This document shows, piece by piece, positions 10,301-21,950 of a stretch of 64,000 nt of DNA (position 1 is the first letter of the stretch; every line of letters starts with the position of its first letter). The notes under the pieces were generated by a model, which worked only from the letters and a program-made list of their open reading frames with translations, was not told the DNA's origin and did not search any database. The translations under genes and the position numbers were made by a program. Source of the stretch: Cycas panzhihuaensis (Eukaryota > Cycadophyta); assembly GCA_023213395.1 (NCBI GenBank), contig CM041465.1, forward strand, positions 183,775,741-183,839,740, read 5' to 3'.

Positions 10301-11436
10301 GGAGGATTAATTCTAAGGAAAGGAAAAATATTTCTTCCAAAGACAAGCAAACTAAAGGAAGTACTACTTCAAGAAGCTCACTCAACTCCAGTTTCAAGAC
10401 ATTTAGGGATGGATAAGACTTATAAGAGGCTTTGAGCTCGTTTTACTAGAAAGGGTTGAAAATTGACATCCTACGGTTTGTATCAGAATGTGATACTTGT
10501 CAAAGGAATAAGACTAAATCTATAAAGACCCCTTGGTTGCTACAACCCCTTCCCATCCCCCATCAAAAATGGGAAGAAATTTCTATGGATTTTATCACAG
10601 GTCTTCCACGTTCAGAAGAAAGAGACACAATTTTTGTAGTAATAGACAGATTAACCAAACATGCCCATTTCAAGGGAATTTAGATGGAAGCAAAAGCAAG
10701 CCAAATAGCATAATTGCATATGAAAGAAATTCACAGGCTACATGGCTTTCCAAAAGTTATCGTCAGCGACAGGGAACCTAAATTCACAAGTCACTTTTGG
10801 AAGGGGTTGTTCAAATCAGTTGGCACTAGCCTACACATGAGCTCAACATACCACTCATAGACAGATGGCCAGACATATAACAAATGCGTGGAGGGATGCT
10901 TAAGAAACTTCACATTAGATAAACAGATGCAATGGCATCGATGGCTCCATCTGGTAGAATGGTGGTATAACACCACATACCACGCAGTGACAAAGATGTC
11001 ACCATTTCAAGCACTATATGGGTATGAACCTCCATCACTCTTGAATTGGCTAAATACATCTAAAGTGCAAATAGTCCAAGAAAATTTAGAATAGATGCAA
11101 GAAACAATCCGAACACTAAAGAATAATTTGAGGATGGCAAAGAATGGGATGAAGCAACAAGCAGATACAAAGAGATCTGAACGAAATTTCGAGGTACAGT
11201 CTGAACACTAAAGAATAATTTGGAGATGGCAAAGAATGGGATGAAGTAGCAAGCAGATACAAAGAAATCTGAATGAAGTTTTGAGGTTGGAGAATGGGTA
11301 TTTTTAAGACTTCAACCCTACAAACAGATGTCGATGAAACAAAATAATCGACAAAAATTATCACCAAGATTCTTTGGACCATATCAAATCAAGGAACACA
11401 TAAGGGAAGTGGCATATCAGTTAAAATTGCCACCAA
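10301..11436 (+). pseudogene. Integrase of B
   Basis: Zinc-binding part: HLGMDKTYKRL then SECDTCQRNKTKS at about 10480-10520. Core: DFITGLPRSEERDTIFVVID (about 10588-10650) and IVSDREPKFTSHFW. In the third catalytic block the text is DGQTYNKCVEGCL: the expected acidic residue after QT is Tyr. Several stops interrupt. A 92-bp tandem duplication (11111-11202, 11203-11291) repeats the start of the C-terminal domain and breaks its frame. It would insert the DNA copy. Confidence 0.88.
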
Positions 11437-11703
11437 AAAGCAAAATCTAGAATATCTTCCACGTGTCTTGTTTAAAGAAAAAGTTGGGCGAAAAGCAGGC
11501 TCCATAAACGAATTTACCAACACTGGATGAAAAAGGAATGATGATAGTGGAACTTGAGGAAATACTGAAGACTAGGGACAAGAATTTACAATCCAGGATA
11601 ATAAAAGAATATCTTATCAAATGGAAGACATTGGAACTTGAAGATGCAACATGGGAGTCTGAAGAATGGATGCAGAAAAATGGGCCCTTATCAATGCTTT
11701 GAG
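11437..11703 (+). pseudogene. Integrase C-terminal chromodomain of B
   Basis: After a short block reading FHVSCLKKKLGE, the sequence gives IIKEYLIKWKTLELEDATWE (about 11598-11657), the chromodomain signature of chromoviruses, which steers integration by reading histone marks. It ends at a TGA 30 bases before the 3' LTR. This places B, and by kinship D, in the chromovirus branch of Ty3/gypsy. Confidence 0.9.
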
Positions 11704-11720
11704 GGCAAAGCATGCTTTGA

Positions 11721-11732
11721 AGGGGAGGGACT
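11721..11732 (+). other. Polypurine tract of B
   Basis: AGGGGAGGGACT lies immediately before the 3' LTR. Confidence 0.85.
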
Positions 11733-12318
11733 TGTAACATCCCAAAAATCTAATCAAAACTATGCCATGTAACCATTCAAATCAAAGGTCTTTGAACAAG
11801 GATTCCAACGGTTCAGACGAAAGTTAATTCCAACATCTGTATCAAAAGTTATGAAGTTTAAAGTCAACCTACCAGGTTTTGGAGAAGTTCTAGCCAACTT
11901 CTATTTGAGTCGTATTAAGGAGAATATCGCACAGTATGGCCGACTTCTAATTGAAATACTTTGATCACTATAAATAGGAAGTTTGGACCGCATCCCAAAC
12001 CATCTTCAGAGGTTCTTTTGACTGCATATTTTCGGTTCTAGGGCTGCAATTAGCTCACCCATTTGGGTGCTATAGTTTGGAGGGTTCCTCGTCTCGAAGA
12101 GGGAAGCTCACTTCTTTAGGAAAGACTGGTATTTTGTTGTAATTTCGCTCTATTTTTGGTATTATTTGACAATAAAGATTATTATTTACTTATGGGGATT
12201 TTGTAATTCATGTTTCTTGTTCATTTTTTTGTTGAATAGCATCTAGTTATTGTCTTTTGTGGATTATTACCTATATTTTTGAGGAAAATTGCTATAAAAG
12301 TAGAACCAGATCACTACA
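11733..12318 (+). repeat. 3' LTR of B
   Basis: Partner of 6215-6801, same ends, followed by the AGTAA target duplicate. Confidence 0.94.
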
Positions 12319-12323
12319 AGTAA

Positions 12324-13395
12324 TCTAGCAAGGCCTAGCATTTCGTACTCTGCTATAGGTGCAACTACTTAAGGCTTTTGAAAATCCTATACAAATTATA
12401 TGAATAGTCATATTGCAACAAATATTCAAATGACCCCTCTTCCCCTTGTTATTTCTCCTTTGCCATGATTGAAAGGAACACAAGGAAAGAATCCACAAAA
12501 TCATGTTCACGCTTTTCATTTGGCATGCTCTCAATGGTAATAGAATGGCAATCTTCTTTGCCTTCTCCTACCATGTACGCCTTTTGGTGTTGCTCTTAAA
12601 TTGTGTTATACCTTACCTCCCCCTCTGATTTTCACATTTCAATAGCTTGTTGATCATTTTGTTATCTATTTTGATATGGAGAAATACACAAGAAAAGGAT
12701 ACATCTAAAACCATCACTCTCGCCACAAAGCATATTCCTCCACCCAAAGGGTATACTAGAAGGCGATGCACTTTCATGGAATGAAAAGTCACTCAAATGA
12801 TGAGTGTTGGGCTTTACGTGAAACGCAATCACGTCACCCAAATTAGTCTAGAACAAATCTTGATCAACCAGTTTATAATGATCCCTTTCCTAATCATGAT
12901 AAATATATTGATAGGAGAACACGACCTAAGCAACAGAATAACAACCATCTAAATCAGAAACTTGTCCTCTTCCTTCAAAAGTAAATAAGTCGCCCAAAAA
13001 TGAACAGCCTGGTCATTCTAAAGAGAATTTTCCTCAATGATACACTAATAAGGGAAGACAGAACATTAGCATGGCTGACACCATTGAAACTAATAACAAT
13101 ATCAAAGGTAAACAAATTGTAGAGCATCCCTCATCTTCACAAGATCATGAACTCTCTACTTTGCCTAAGATGCTTATAAGAGCTATGTGATTTGATTTTA
13201 GTCACCCACCTATGCATATTGCAAAAATAAGCTTGATTCTATTGTGGATGAATTGCAATCAATTACGACTAGCATTTCCATCCCTGATATTTTAAGACTT
13301 TGCCCTCATCAAACTTGCCAACTCTTCAAAGCTCTAGGTATTACAGATTTGGATTTGCATACAAGACAATTGAAACTTGCTATTACCTTTGACCC
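12324..13395 (+). pseudogene. Structured Gag region of gypsy P
   Basis: Directly after the B target duplicate, broken frames read GTQGKNPQNHVHAFHLACSQ (near 12478-12540), then FGVALKLCYTLPP and LVDHFVIYFDMEKYTRKGYI (about 12648-12710). This is the order of a Ty3/gypsy retrotransposon Gag domain. The following 12800-13395 is a hydrophilic, Asn/Gln-rich link without a recognisable zinc knuckle. Several frameshifts and stops. Confidence 0.65.
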
Positions 13396-14305
13396 ATCTT
13401 AACTTCCTTCTAAAGCTCATCTCGCAATCAATTCACTTTATTCTTTCTTTATTTCTCTAGAGGTTGGAAATGTTTATTCAAAATGCATTTTGGCGGATGA
13501 TGAATCCTTGATTAACACGATGCCTACTAGATTCATGACAAAACAAAATATTCAATCTTATAAGGAAGTTTCTCAGGATTGTCATGGCTTCAATAGCACA
13601 GTTATAAAACCTTTAGGCACAGTTGTACTTCCAATCTCTACTGAAGATAAAACTATAAATAATAAAATCACTCTCATTGACAAAAATTTAGATTATAACT
13701 TGTTATTAGGTCATCCGTGGTTGAATCAAATGGGAGCAATATGTTTTTCTCTATTTGGTGAACTCAAGTATGTCCACAATGGCAAGGATTTTATAATAAA
13801 ACAAACTATTGCTTCTAATTTTCCATTTTCACAATCAATTCATAGAGTTCCTTTTGATGATGAAGGTGAAGCATCACAATTTCTTCCTTTAAGGTTTGGT
13901 TCATATGGAATCTTACCATCAAATGCATCTGATGTGAAGAATGCTTTTGAAGAACTTCCTTTATGCTTAATTAATTTCATACATCATGTGATCTCTGAAA
14001 CTGACAAATCTTATGAAGTTTCTTTGGCTTCTTTGCCTATTTAGGATCTTGATCTTGATTTGTTCATTGATGAAAAAATCATTATAGATACCCTTAACCA
14101 TGTGAACACTCCAAATGATTCTATCGATCAAAACCTCACATCATTAAAGAATTTAAACTATGATGATGTTTTATTACTAGCCATATCACCTCCTTGGTTG
14201 CTAAACCACCCTTTTGACATTGATTACCTTGAAAATGGCCAAGCCAACATTAAGTCTATGACCAGCCCTCATATAGAACTCCCACTTAATCATCACAAAT
14301 TATAG
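13396..14305 (+). pseudogene. Aspartic protease region and spacer of P
   Basis: The frame open from about 13440 to 14044 reads LEVGNVYSKCILADDESLIN at the place of the catalytic loop. The usual D-(S/T/D)-G triad is D-D-E here, so the Gly is lost. NYNLLLGHPWLNQMGA-like text (DYNLLLGHPWL) at about 13690-13730 is the conserved C-half. After a TAG at 14042, 14060-14305 continues in another phase (PPWLLNHPFDIDYLENGQ), a spacer to RT that I do not recognise further. Confidence 0.75.
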
Positions 14306-14439
14306 TTTTTGAAGTATTTCACCTCTTTCTATTGGGAATCTTTCCACAAAATATCTCTCTCCCCCAATTTCTAACACATTGTCTCATTATGAGGAAGAGA
14401 ACATTATGCAACTTGAAGGCACAATTGCTATTAATCTTC

Positions 14440-15042
14440 TAACCGAGGAAAACCCTTGAATTGTTAAGGTTGGTTATCAATGTACACCTTTTCAAGTTGC
14501 TCAATACACAATTATTTAAAGAGTTTTTTGATGTTTTTGCTTGGGATTATACCAATATGCTAGGCATTTATCCTAACATCATTGTCAATAAGACCACGAC
14601 TTATTCTAAAGTGCGCCCATATCATCAAAAGCAGAGACCTATTCATTCTAAGTTTTTTGCTACAATAAAGATGTAAATTGTAAATTTTTTTCAAGTAGGA
14701 TTTATTAAGTCTATTGATTATCCTACTTGGGTCTCAAATATAGTCCCTGTCGCAAAGGAGAATGGCTCCATTCGTATTTGCATTGACTTTAGAAATATCA
14801 ATGAAGCATGTCTTAAAAGATAGTTTTCCTTTACCTTTCAATGATCAAATTATTGATAGGGCTTCCAGTTTTAAAATCATGTTTCCTATGGATGATTCCT
14901 CTGGTTATAATCAGATTCAAATTTCTAAATCTGATCATCACAAAAGAACATTTACTACACCTTGGGGAACATTTTTTTTATAAAGTAATACTCTTTGGTC
15001 TCAAGAATGTAGGAGCTACTTATTAACGTGCTATGCAATTTG
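14440..15042 (+). pseudogene. Reverse transcriptase of P, truncated
   Basis: FKEFFDVFAWDYTNMLGIYP (about 14515-14575) opens RT. WVSNIVPVAKENGSIRICID (14730-14790), DFRNINEACLKDSFPLPF and MDDSSGYNQIQISKSDHHKR follow, then after a shift FGLKNVGATY. It ends before the catalytic YxDD-type block because copia C begins at 15043. The style differs from B, E and F (no chromodomain seen), so P is a separate gypsy lineage. Confidence 0.85.
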
Positions 15043-15511
15043 TGTTAGAACCTTTATGTTCTATTATTATGTATCACGTAAAGGTACTTTTTCATTTAAT
15101 GTGTGAAGTACACACCCACACTTCTCTAGTGTGTATGATCTTGTAACTTACGGGTCAATGGACCCTTTACCCTCCTTTTGCATACTTGCACATATACATG
15201 CATGGTTGGACAATTGCCCAGCATGCAAGGTACTTGTATGCATGTTTGACACTTATCAAACATGCAATACCTCAAAGGGGTGCTTTCTCACCTATATATA
15301 TGAGACCATTTTCTCATGTATATATTGTGAAAGTGGCATGTACTATTATGCTACTGAGTTGAATACAAGTTAATCTTATTGGAGCTAGGATCAATTTTTC
15401 TTCCTCCACTTCTTATTGTACTTATGTGCCTGCTCATTTCTAGTTTAGCGTTGATACTAATCATCTCAATCTAGTCTTCCATTGTACCCAAATGATCCAC
15501 ATTCATCATTC
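15043..15511 (+). repeat. 5' LTR of C (right edge approximate)
   Basis: TGTTAGAACCTTTATGTT matches the J LTR start TGTTAAACCTTATGTT. The blocks ACACCCACA..., GGGTCAATGGACCC and GTTTGACACTTATCAAACAT occur in the same order in J. A decayed primer site, GTATTAGAGTT, follows at 15514. The left edge could be TG at 15041 or 15043; alignment with J favours 15043. Confidence 0.75.
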
Positions 15512-15685
15512 TCGTATTAGAGTTGCTTGGTTAGGGTGTTAGTTGTAGATTTGGAGGCTAGTTATTAAGAGCCATCACTTGGTGACGACCTTCGCAGCCC
15601 AGAGACCATTCAAGGCTAATTGGGTTCAGTTTTAAGCTATTAAAATCTCAAATTTTCATTCCTTTTTTAAGTTTAATACTAAAGA

Positions 15686-15740
<55 letters not shown>

Positions 15741-16580
15741 TTTTTTTTCTGAGTTTTTCTAACCTACTAGAAGAAAAGAGAAGAAACTTTGTTTTTCACT
15801 ATTGGTATAGCTCTATTTATGTGTTGCAGGTTTTACAAAAGTAGAAACCAAAAGTCACTTAGGCTTTCTAACTCCTACAACCTATGTGCCCACACTATTG
15901 GGCACTATTTTTGCAATAAAACCCTTGATTTGGCATTTTCTCTTGTGGAAAAATCACCAGCTAACCATCCAAATCACTTGTTGGATGTTGTAGGCTCATT
16001 TGGTATCCTTAGATAGTGTTGAGGGTTAATTTTTGTGGAAAAAATAGGCTCAAAGAAGTGGCAGTTGTCCAAACTGTTCAAGTTGGATGTGCAGCCAAAA
16101 ATCCTATCATACGTCCTAAAAATCTTAATACGTAACATAATTTCGCCATTCAAAGCCAGATCTCATTGTTTCAACTATATGAAGGTGCTCTTGAAATTTC
16201 AGGCAATTCTGATCATTCTTCAAAGAGTTACGATTGATTTACTCAAAATCGAGTTGTGTGGTCGTGAGTAGGTTGAGATTTTTAAAAAATTTCATTTTTT
16301 AAACTATAGTGATATAACTTTATGTTATATTATTTGAAATATTCTAAGAAATATTCCAAATTACATAAAGTAACTTTTCCTAAGTTCCTCACTTTAAGTG
16401 ATTTTTAATCAATATTTCATCATTTTAAAGTGAAAAAATCACTTTTTATGTAAGCTGAGATCACTTTAATGGATCTAAAAATTATCAAGATTGAAAAAAA
16501 ACAAGTAAGAAATGTACTAATGATGAATGAATTGTGAAGCTATATAAGTGGCAAACTTCTAAAACTACCTCCAACTCAAG
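15512..16580 (+). other. Leader of C
   Basis: Non-coding. It keeps the GTGACGACCTTCGC block of the J leader (15581-15594 here; near 34949 in J). 15689-15749 is a pure (TA)n run followed by a T run. 16290-16480 carries AAGTG/CACTT motifs like the J leader. Confidence 0.65.
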
Positions 16581-17380
16581 ACCCTGCTAATCAAAATACA
16601 ATGATACCTATTGGATTTTGTTTTAGTTGTTGCAAGGCGATCTAAGGATAAAATAGCCTTAGCTTTTTTACATATGATAATTCATAACACTGTTGATCAA
16701 AATATTGCTAATGCTTCCACTTCCAAAAGAAGCATGGGACACTTTATTATCATTGTATGAAAGGCAACATGATACTCACATAGTCATGTCCAAAGCAAAG
16801 TTGTTTTGTATTAAGTTTATTGAGCCTATGACTATTTTTTTTATCAAAAGTAAAAGAGATCAACAATGAATTAACAACTTTGGGAAAGCTTGCATCAAAT
16901 GAAGACCTTGTTACTGCCACCATCTATGCATTGCCAAGGGAGTACAATGGTTTCATTTCCTCAATCACACGAGTAGGCACTTTATGCACCGACTTTTAAA
17001 AAGTTGGAAAGTCTCTTGTTGCGAGAAGAGCAAATCTACTCTCATCAAGATGAAAGGGCAACTTCAAGAACATTCAACGCAAAGCATAAAGGCAAGCAAC
17101 CTATTACTCCCAAACAGAATCTTCATAAGTAGTTTGGAAGTCTTGACATTAATACTTCAAAATCAAAACAAGTTGCATGTCATTGTTGTGGCAAGGTTTC
17201 CCACATTCAACATCAATGCAGAAATAGGCAACACGACTTGCAACAACAATCACAACAATTGTAGTAAAAACAATAGTAGCAACAATCCCCACATAGACCA
17301 AATCTAGGTGTATTTCAAGGTCATCATGGAAATTGAAGGGGGCCATACAGAGGTGGCTATTAAATCCACAACAATCAGTT
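16581..17380 (+). pseudogene. Gag of C
   Basis: Frame-broken text parallels the J Gag: ALAFLHMI-like sequence near 16655, SKEAWDTLLSLYERQHDTHI near 16728, KLFCIKFIEPMT near 16800, then the basic region before a zinc knuckle (17180-17215, partly lost). Only the 107-codon stretch 16984-17307 is open, and it is out of the ancestral frame for most of its length. Confidence 0.75.
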
Positions 17381-18700
17381 TGATGATGAGAAGTTGGTTT
17401 GTGCATATGACAATAGCAACAACGATAACACACATATTGTTGACTCAAGAGCATCCCATCACATGACTGGAGATGCTAATTTAGTAGATGAAATTGAAGA
17501 AGGCAAGGGTCAAACTGTTACTTTTGGTAAGAATCAAACTGCTCAAATATTTGGTATTGGAAAAATTACCTCATTCAACACTTCAAAAGACCCTACTTAG
17601 TCATTTCCCAGTGGCAATGCTTTTATAGTTCCATCCATGCCTAAACAATTACTATCTATTAGTCAACTTGACAAGTAGCAGATGAGCATACTATTTAAAA
17701 ATGGGAAATGTACTATATGTGACACAAATGACCAAGTGATTGCTATTGATTATGAGGACCATGGACCTATATCACTCATTCTCTGACTAAGGAGAAGCTA
17801 TGGCATAACAAATTAGATCACTTGAACCTAGAGAGCATCAAATTGATGTTTGGAAAGAACATGGTGTTCGGCCTATCTAAAATCTCAACATGTAAGTGCC
17901 TATGTGAGGCATGTATTATGGGAAAACAACAAAGAACCTTTCCAAAAGGTCAAGCATGGAGGGCTACACAGTTATTGCAGCTAGCACACATGGATATTTC
18001 TGGACCCATATCCACACAATCTCTTGGTGGAGCATCTCACTATATCACCTTCATGGATGACTTCTCTCACAAAGTTTGACTATATTGTGTAAAACATAAA
18101 TCTAAAACATTTTCTAAGTTTAAATAATTCAAACTTGTTGTAGAGGAGGAGTCAAACATGCAAATCAAAATCTTATGATCTGACAATGAGGGTGAATTCA
18201 CTTCAAAAGAATTCAACTAGTATTGGATTGACAATGGCATCAAGCATCAATTTATTGCTCCATACACGCCACAACAAAATGAGGTAGCAGAGAGAATGAA
18301 TAGGACTTTTGCAAACAAAGTGAAGGTGATGGTGCATGTTAAAAGTCTCCAATAGTCTTATTGGGCAGAAGCATTTCACACAACTACTTATGTCACAAAT
18401 GGAAGCTCCATAAAAAGGCAAATGCCAAACACTTACGCACCTTTGGGTGCACAACCTACATGCACATTCCCCAACAACAAAGGCAAAAACTTGATGATAA
18501 ATGTTTGACATGCATCTTTATTGGTTATGCAATAGAAAGTAAAGCATAACAGGTTTATGACCCCATTGGCAAAAAAGGACATGTAACTAGAGATGTTATC
18601 TTTGTTGAAGATAATGAGGAATTAGATACTGTTGCTATGCATATTCCCCTTGACAAAGGCAAAATGATTATTGAGGACTTCCTAACCTCATAATCATCGA
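17381..18700 (+). pseudogene. Protease and integrase of C
   Basis: Protease: VDSRASHHMTGDANLVDEIE near 17440, where the catalytic D-S-G has become D-S-R. Integrase: CLCEACIMGKQQRTFPKGQA (about 17898-17955) for the zinc-finger side, HMDISGP and GASHYITFMDDFSHKV for the first catalytic block, SDNEGEFTSKEFN and APYTPQQNEVAERMNRTFAN for the rest. FGCTTYMHIPQQQRQKLDDK closes it. Stops at 17598, 18079 and others. Confidence 0.85.
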
Positions 18701-18934
18701 CACCATACACATCATTAACACTTGTATCTTCTTCTTTGTTTGCATCAACTCCATCGACTTCATCAACTCCTCTTGATCCTAGCAGTTTATCAAACACGAA
18801 CTGGCCCTTGAGGGCTTAGGACATTAAGGTGACCACAACATCGGCAAAAAAAATACCCAAATGGTATTTTCAGACAATACAAGGTACACAAACTGTTGAA
18901 GGAAACGTCCATCCAAACTATGGCAACAAAGTGT

Positions 18935-19817
18935 TAATTACGCACTTATGGCTAAAGTGCTAACTGTTGATGAGTCTTCCACTTTTGAGGAAGCATGTAA
19001 AAATAAAAAGTGGAAAGCTGCCATAGATGATGAAATCCATTCTATTAAAAAGAATGGGACTTGGGATTTGGTTAAATTGCCTAAAGGCAAATAGGCAATA
19101 TGTTGCAGGTGGATCTACAAAACCAAATTCTAATATGATGGTTCAATCAAGCATCATAAGGTTTGACTAGTGGCTAAAGGTTTTAAACAAAAAGAAAGCA
19201 TAGACTATGATGAAACATTTTCACCAATAGCAAATATGAATACTATCAAACTTATAATGGCCGTAGTTACACAATACAAATGGCCTATGTATCAAATGGA
19301 CATGAAGAGCACCTTTCTCAATGGCAATCTTTCAGAGGAGGTATATCTAGAGCAACCTCTTGGCTACAATGAACATAACAAAGAGCATCTTGTCTATTGC
19401 CTTAAAAAGGCTTTGTATGGCTTAAAGCAGGCCCCACATGCCTAGTATTCAAAAATTAATGACTACTTTGTGAGACATAGGTTTCATCAATCCTTATTAG
19501 ATCCAAACTTGTACATAAAAGTTTGAAACCAGCACATGGCCTTTGTCATTTTGTATTTTGATGACTTAGTTATCACTGGAAGTGATACTAAGATGATTAA
19601 AAGTCTCCAAGAGGACTTGCAAAAAAGTTTTGAGATCACAAATCTTGGGATTCTCCACTATATTTTAGGCATGGAGGTGTGGCAACAATTGGGCGATATC
19701 TTCATTTCCCAAGCCAAATACACGTGGAATATTTTGCAGCACTTCAGAATGGAGGACTACAAACCTTTGCCTACACCTATGGAGACTAGTTGCAAACTAA
19801 CACTTGAAAAGGAAGCA
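18935..19817 (+). pseudogene. Reverse transcriptase of C, truncated by D
   Basis: Reads ALMAKVLTVDESSTFEEACK, MAKGFKQKESIDYDETFSPI (19170), YQMDMKSTFLNGNLSEEVYL, LVYCLKKALYGLKQAPHA, then VILYFDDLVITGSD (19545-19590) with the catalytic Asp pair, and GILHYILGMEVWQQLGDIFI. It ends at LTLEKEA, where the D LTR starts (19818). Confidence 0.88.
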
Positions 19818-20229
19818 TGTAACAACTCCATCAATTTGGCCAATCTTCCTCACCTTGGGGAAACCGACCTTAATATAGGGCTCAGAATACACTATTATTA
19901 TTCTCATCCTGGCCAACTTCTTAGAGTGGTTCTAGCCAACTTATAGGATAGAATAAACTCCAGTTTATGATCTTATTTTAGCCGACTTACATAGGGACCA
20001 TATGATCGAATATTTAAGGGACCTTGGGACCTCATTCTAGGGCATCACGACGAATAGCTTCACTGCTATATTTTTGGCCCTAGAGATGCAACATCTAAGA
20101 GGGAACCTCACCTCGAAGAGGACAGTTGTAAGAAGGGACATCACTATAAGTTGTACTTAATATTTATTCAGTAGAAGAGGTATTGTTGTGTATATTTTCT
20201 CTATTTTATCTATTTCCGTTCAAGAGATA
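19818..20229 (+). repeat. LTR fragment of chromovirus D, first copy (last ~16 bp missing)
   Basis: TGTAACAACTCC interrupts the C RT and opens an LTR with the B-type layout: TTCTAGCCAAC, GGCCCTAGAGATGC and GAGGGAACCTCACCTCGAAG. Its last ~208 bp (20022-20229) recur at 26374-26571. It stops at CAAGAGATA, where E begins. The AAGCA before it (19813-19817) would be the target duplicate; no partner is seen. Confidence 0.75.
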
Positions 20230-20593
20230 TGTAACGTAATCCCACATTTCCTAAGCACTAGTAAGAGGGAACCACCAAAGGGTTAAGAATTAATCTTAGT
20301 TATTAAGATTTGTGTCCAAACCGCTAAACCCTCCAATAAGATGTAAGGTCGCCAAGGCCACCAATAGGATCATGGGAAGAAGACCCCTGCATGTCTATTT
20401 AAAGGGTCAAATATCACTTGTAAAGGGTTGTTGAGCATTATTATCTTTTGAAGAGAAAGTACTTCGATACTCCCTTTGATGTTCAATTTGCTTGTGATCT
20501 ATTTACATATTTTGTTCTCATTAAGGTGATATTTGGATTTCATTTCCGTTGAGCTATATTTGCAAGGTTGATTTTTTGAAAGGAAATGCTTGA
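20230..20593 (+). repeat. 5' LTR of E
   Basis: TGTAACGTAATCCC...GGAAATGCTTGA with a 364-bp partner. The core promoter TCTATTTAAAGGGTCA aligns to TCTATATAAGGGTCA of F. Confidence 0.92.
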
Positions 20594-20595
20594 AG

Positions 20596-20607
20596 TGGTA
20601 TCAGAGC
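20596..20607 (+). other. Primer-binding site of E
   Basis: TGGTATCAGAGC, two bases after the LTR. Confidence 0.92.
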
Positions 20608-21950
20608 CAAGTTTGTGATCGTGGGAAGCTACTCAACAGGCAAAAAAATCGAGATTTTTGTTTTCTTGCCAGATCAAGTACTCTCTTAACCAAGTAGAGA
20701 TTGAGGAAAGACCTTCTCTTAGTACTCTCTCCACGAAGATTGAGGAATAGAACCAACACCACTCAAAAGTCGTGAGAAAAGGGGAATTTCTTCCCCTAGG
20801 TAACACCCGACATTTTTTTTTTTCTTATGTTCATTTTCAGTTCAATTTATTTATTTCAATTTATGTGTTGGAATCGTCAGTCTAAGGGTAGATAACTCTG
20901 CTTGGTGGCTACCCTTTTCCCTCCCACCACTCATTCTCAGGTAGATGACTCTGCATGGCGGCAGCCCAAGTAGTTAGGTAGAGACCCTGTACCGGAGGTC
21001 TTTAAACATCATAGAGATCTATCATTCTGACTACGTGCACCATGGCTTTTTTGCCCCTTGCATGAAGGATTGGAGATAACACTCCTAAACCCAACCCTAG
21101 ACAGAAACTAGCTATGGAATTGCACCTCCACAAACCTTCAGGCATATAGGAGGACACTTATAGGTACTAAATCCTTCCTAGCATAGGCAACCTACTGGTT
21201 GTCGAAGTCCTGTAGTGCAGTGGTTAATGGTTAGTGCCACGAAGCTACCTGTCTCAAACTATCTACATAAGAAGTTTATTGGCAGGCCTACATGACCAAG
21301 CACACCTTATCTAGTGATTGGTAGAACACCTTGTATTACGTACATCCTGCTTTACATGCTCCACCTTTTGATTAAGATCTCAAGACACTGTATATATATA
21401 AAAAGAAAGAAAAACAAGGGGTCACTTCCTAGTCCACAGGGAATCCCAATTTCCAAAATACTACCCGAATTTAGAAACTACCAATGCAATTAGACCCACA
21501 ATAAAAAAAAAAAGGAAAAAATTAGAAACTCCACTTAGTCACAGTTAATGATACGAGTCCACAACAAAAAATTACCACTAAAATTCATATATCTTATTTC
21601 GATCAGCACGTTGTGCTAGTCATTTTGCACTAGGTTAGTTTTTGCAAACAATTTTCATGCTTATCAGTACTTGGGTGCCTAGTGAGCCCCGCCACCTCAA
21701 CTCACCCTTAAATCTCATATGCCCCATTTTGACAAGCTTTTCATACTCATCTAAGTGGGCTAGGTGTCCTATTTATGTAATTTTCAGGGTCAACAAGCTA
21801 TAAAGACCCCACATCCCCCTCTTTGCCCCCTTCTCTTCCTTATAACAACTCCTTAGTTCTTAAATCATGTTCTTTCTTGATCTGTCCCACTTCATCTATT
21901 TCCCTTCTTTCTGCTCATTCCTGCTCTTTTAAGCCCCTTCTACAACTCTA
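20608..21950 (+). other. Leader of E with a conserved hairpin
   Basis: Non-coding leader of about 1.3 kb. AAGGGTAG (20884-20891) can pair with CTACCCTT (20909-20916); a related GGTAGATGACTC repeat follows. The same paired sequences sit in the F leader at 42950-42984. The rest (AAGTAGTTAGGTAGAGACCCTG and others) also matches F. Confidence 0.7.

Larger units (their letters stand above)
6215..12318 (+). mobile_element. Ty3/gypsy chromovirus B, complete ends, inserted in P
   Basis: Direct LTRs of 587 and 586 bp (6215-6801, 11733-12318) start TGTAACATCCC and end CTACA. A perfect 5-bp duplication AGTAA flanks them (6210-6214, 12319-12323). Gag with zinc knuckle, protease, RT, RNase H, integrase and a C-terminal chromodomain follow in the order typical of chromoviruses. 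Many stops and shifts, a 239-bp insert at 9402 and two internal tandem duplications show it is dead. LTR divergence is roughly 8 % by eye. D is a relative: it shares the zinc-knuckle region of gag. Confidence 0.95.
15043..19817 (+). mobile_element. Ty1/copia C, decayed relative of J, 3' end missing
   Basis: Starts with an LTR aligned to that of J, then leader, gag, protease, integrase and RT in copia order. Its text parallels J throughout (for example DSRASHHMTGDANLVDEIEE against the J protease). It breaks P inside RT on the left and is cut on the right by D at 19818, in the RT/RNase H link. No 3' LTR is in the window. Stops are much denser than in J, so it is older. Confidence 0.88.

Noticed and set aside
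15689-15749. (TA)n followed by T run, considered as a terminator or origin
   Set aside because: It is a simple-sequence microsatellite in the C leader; a like run occurs at 1975-2020 in A.
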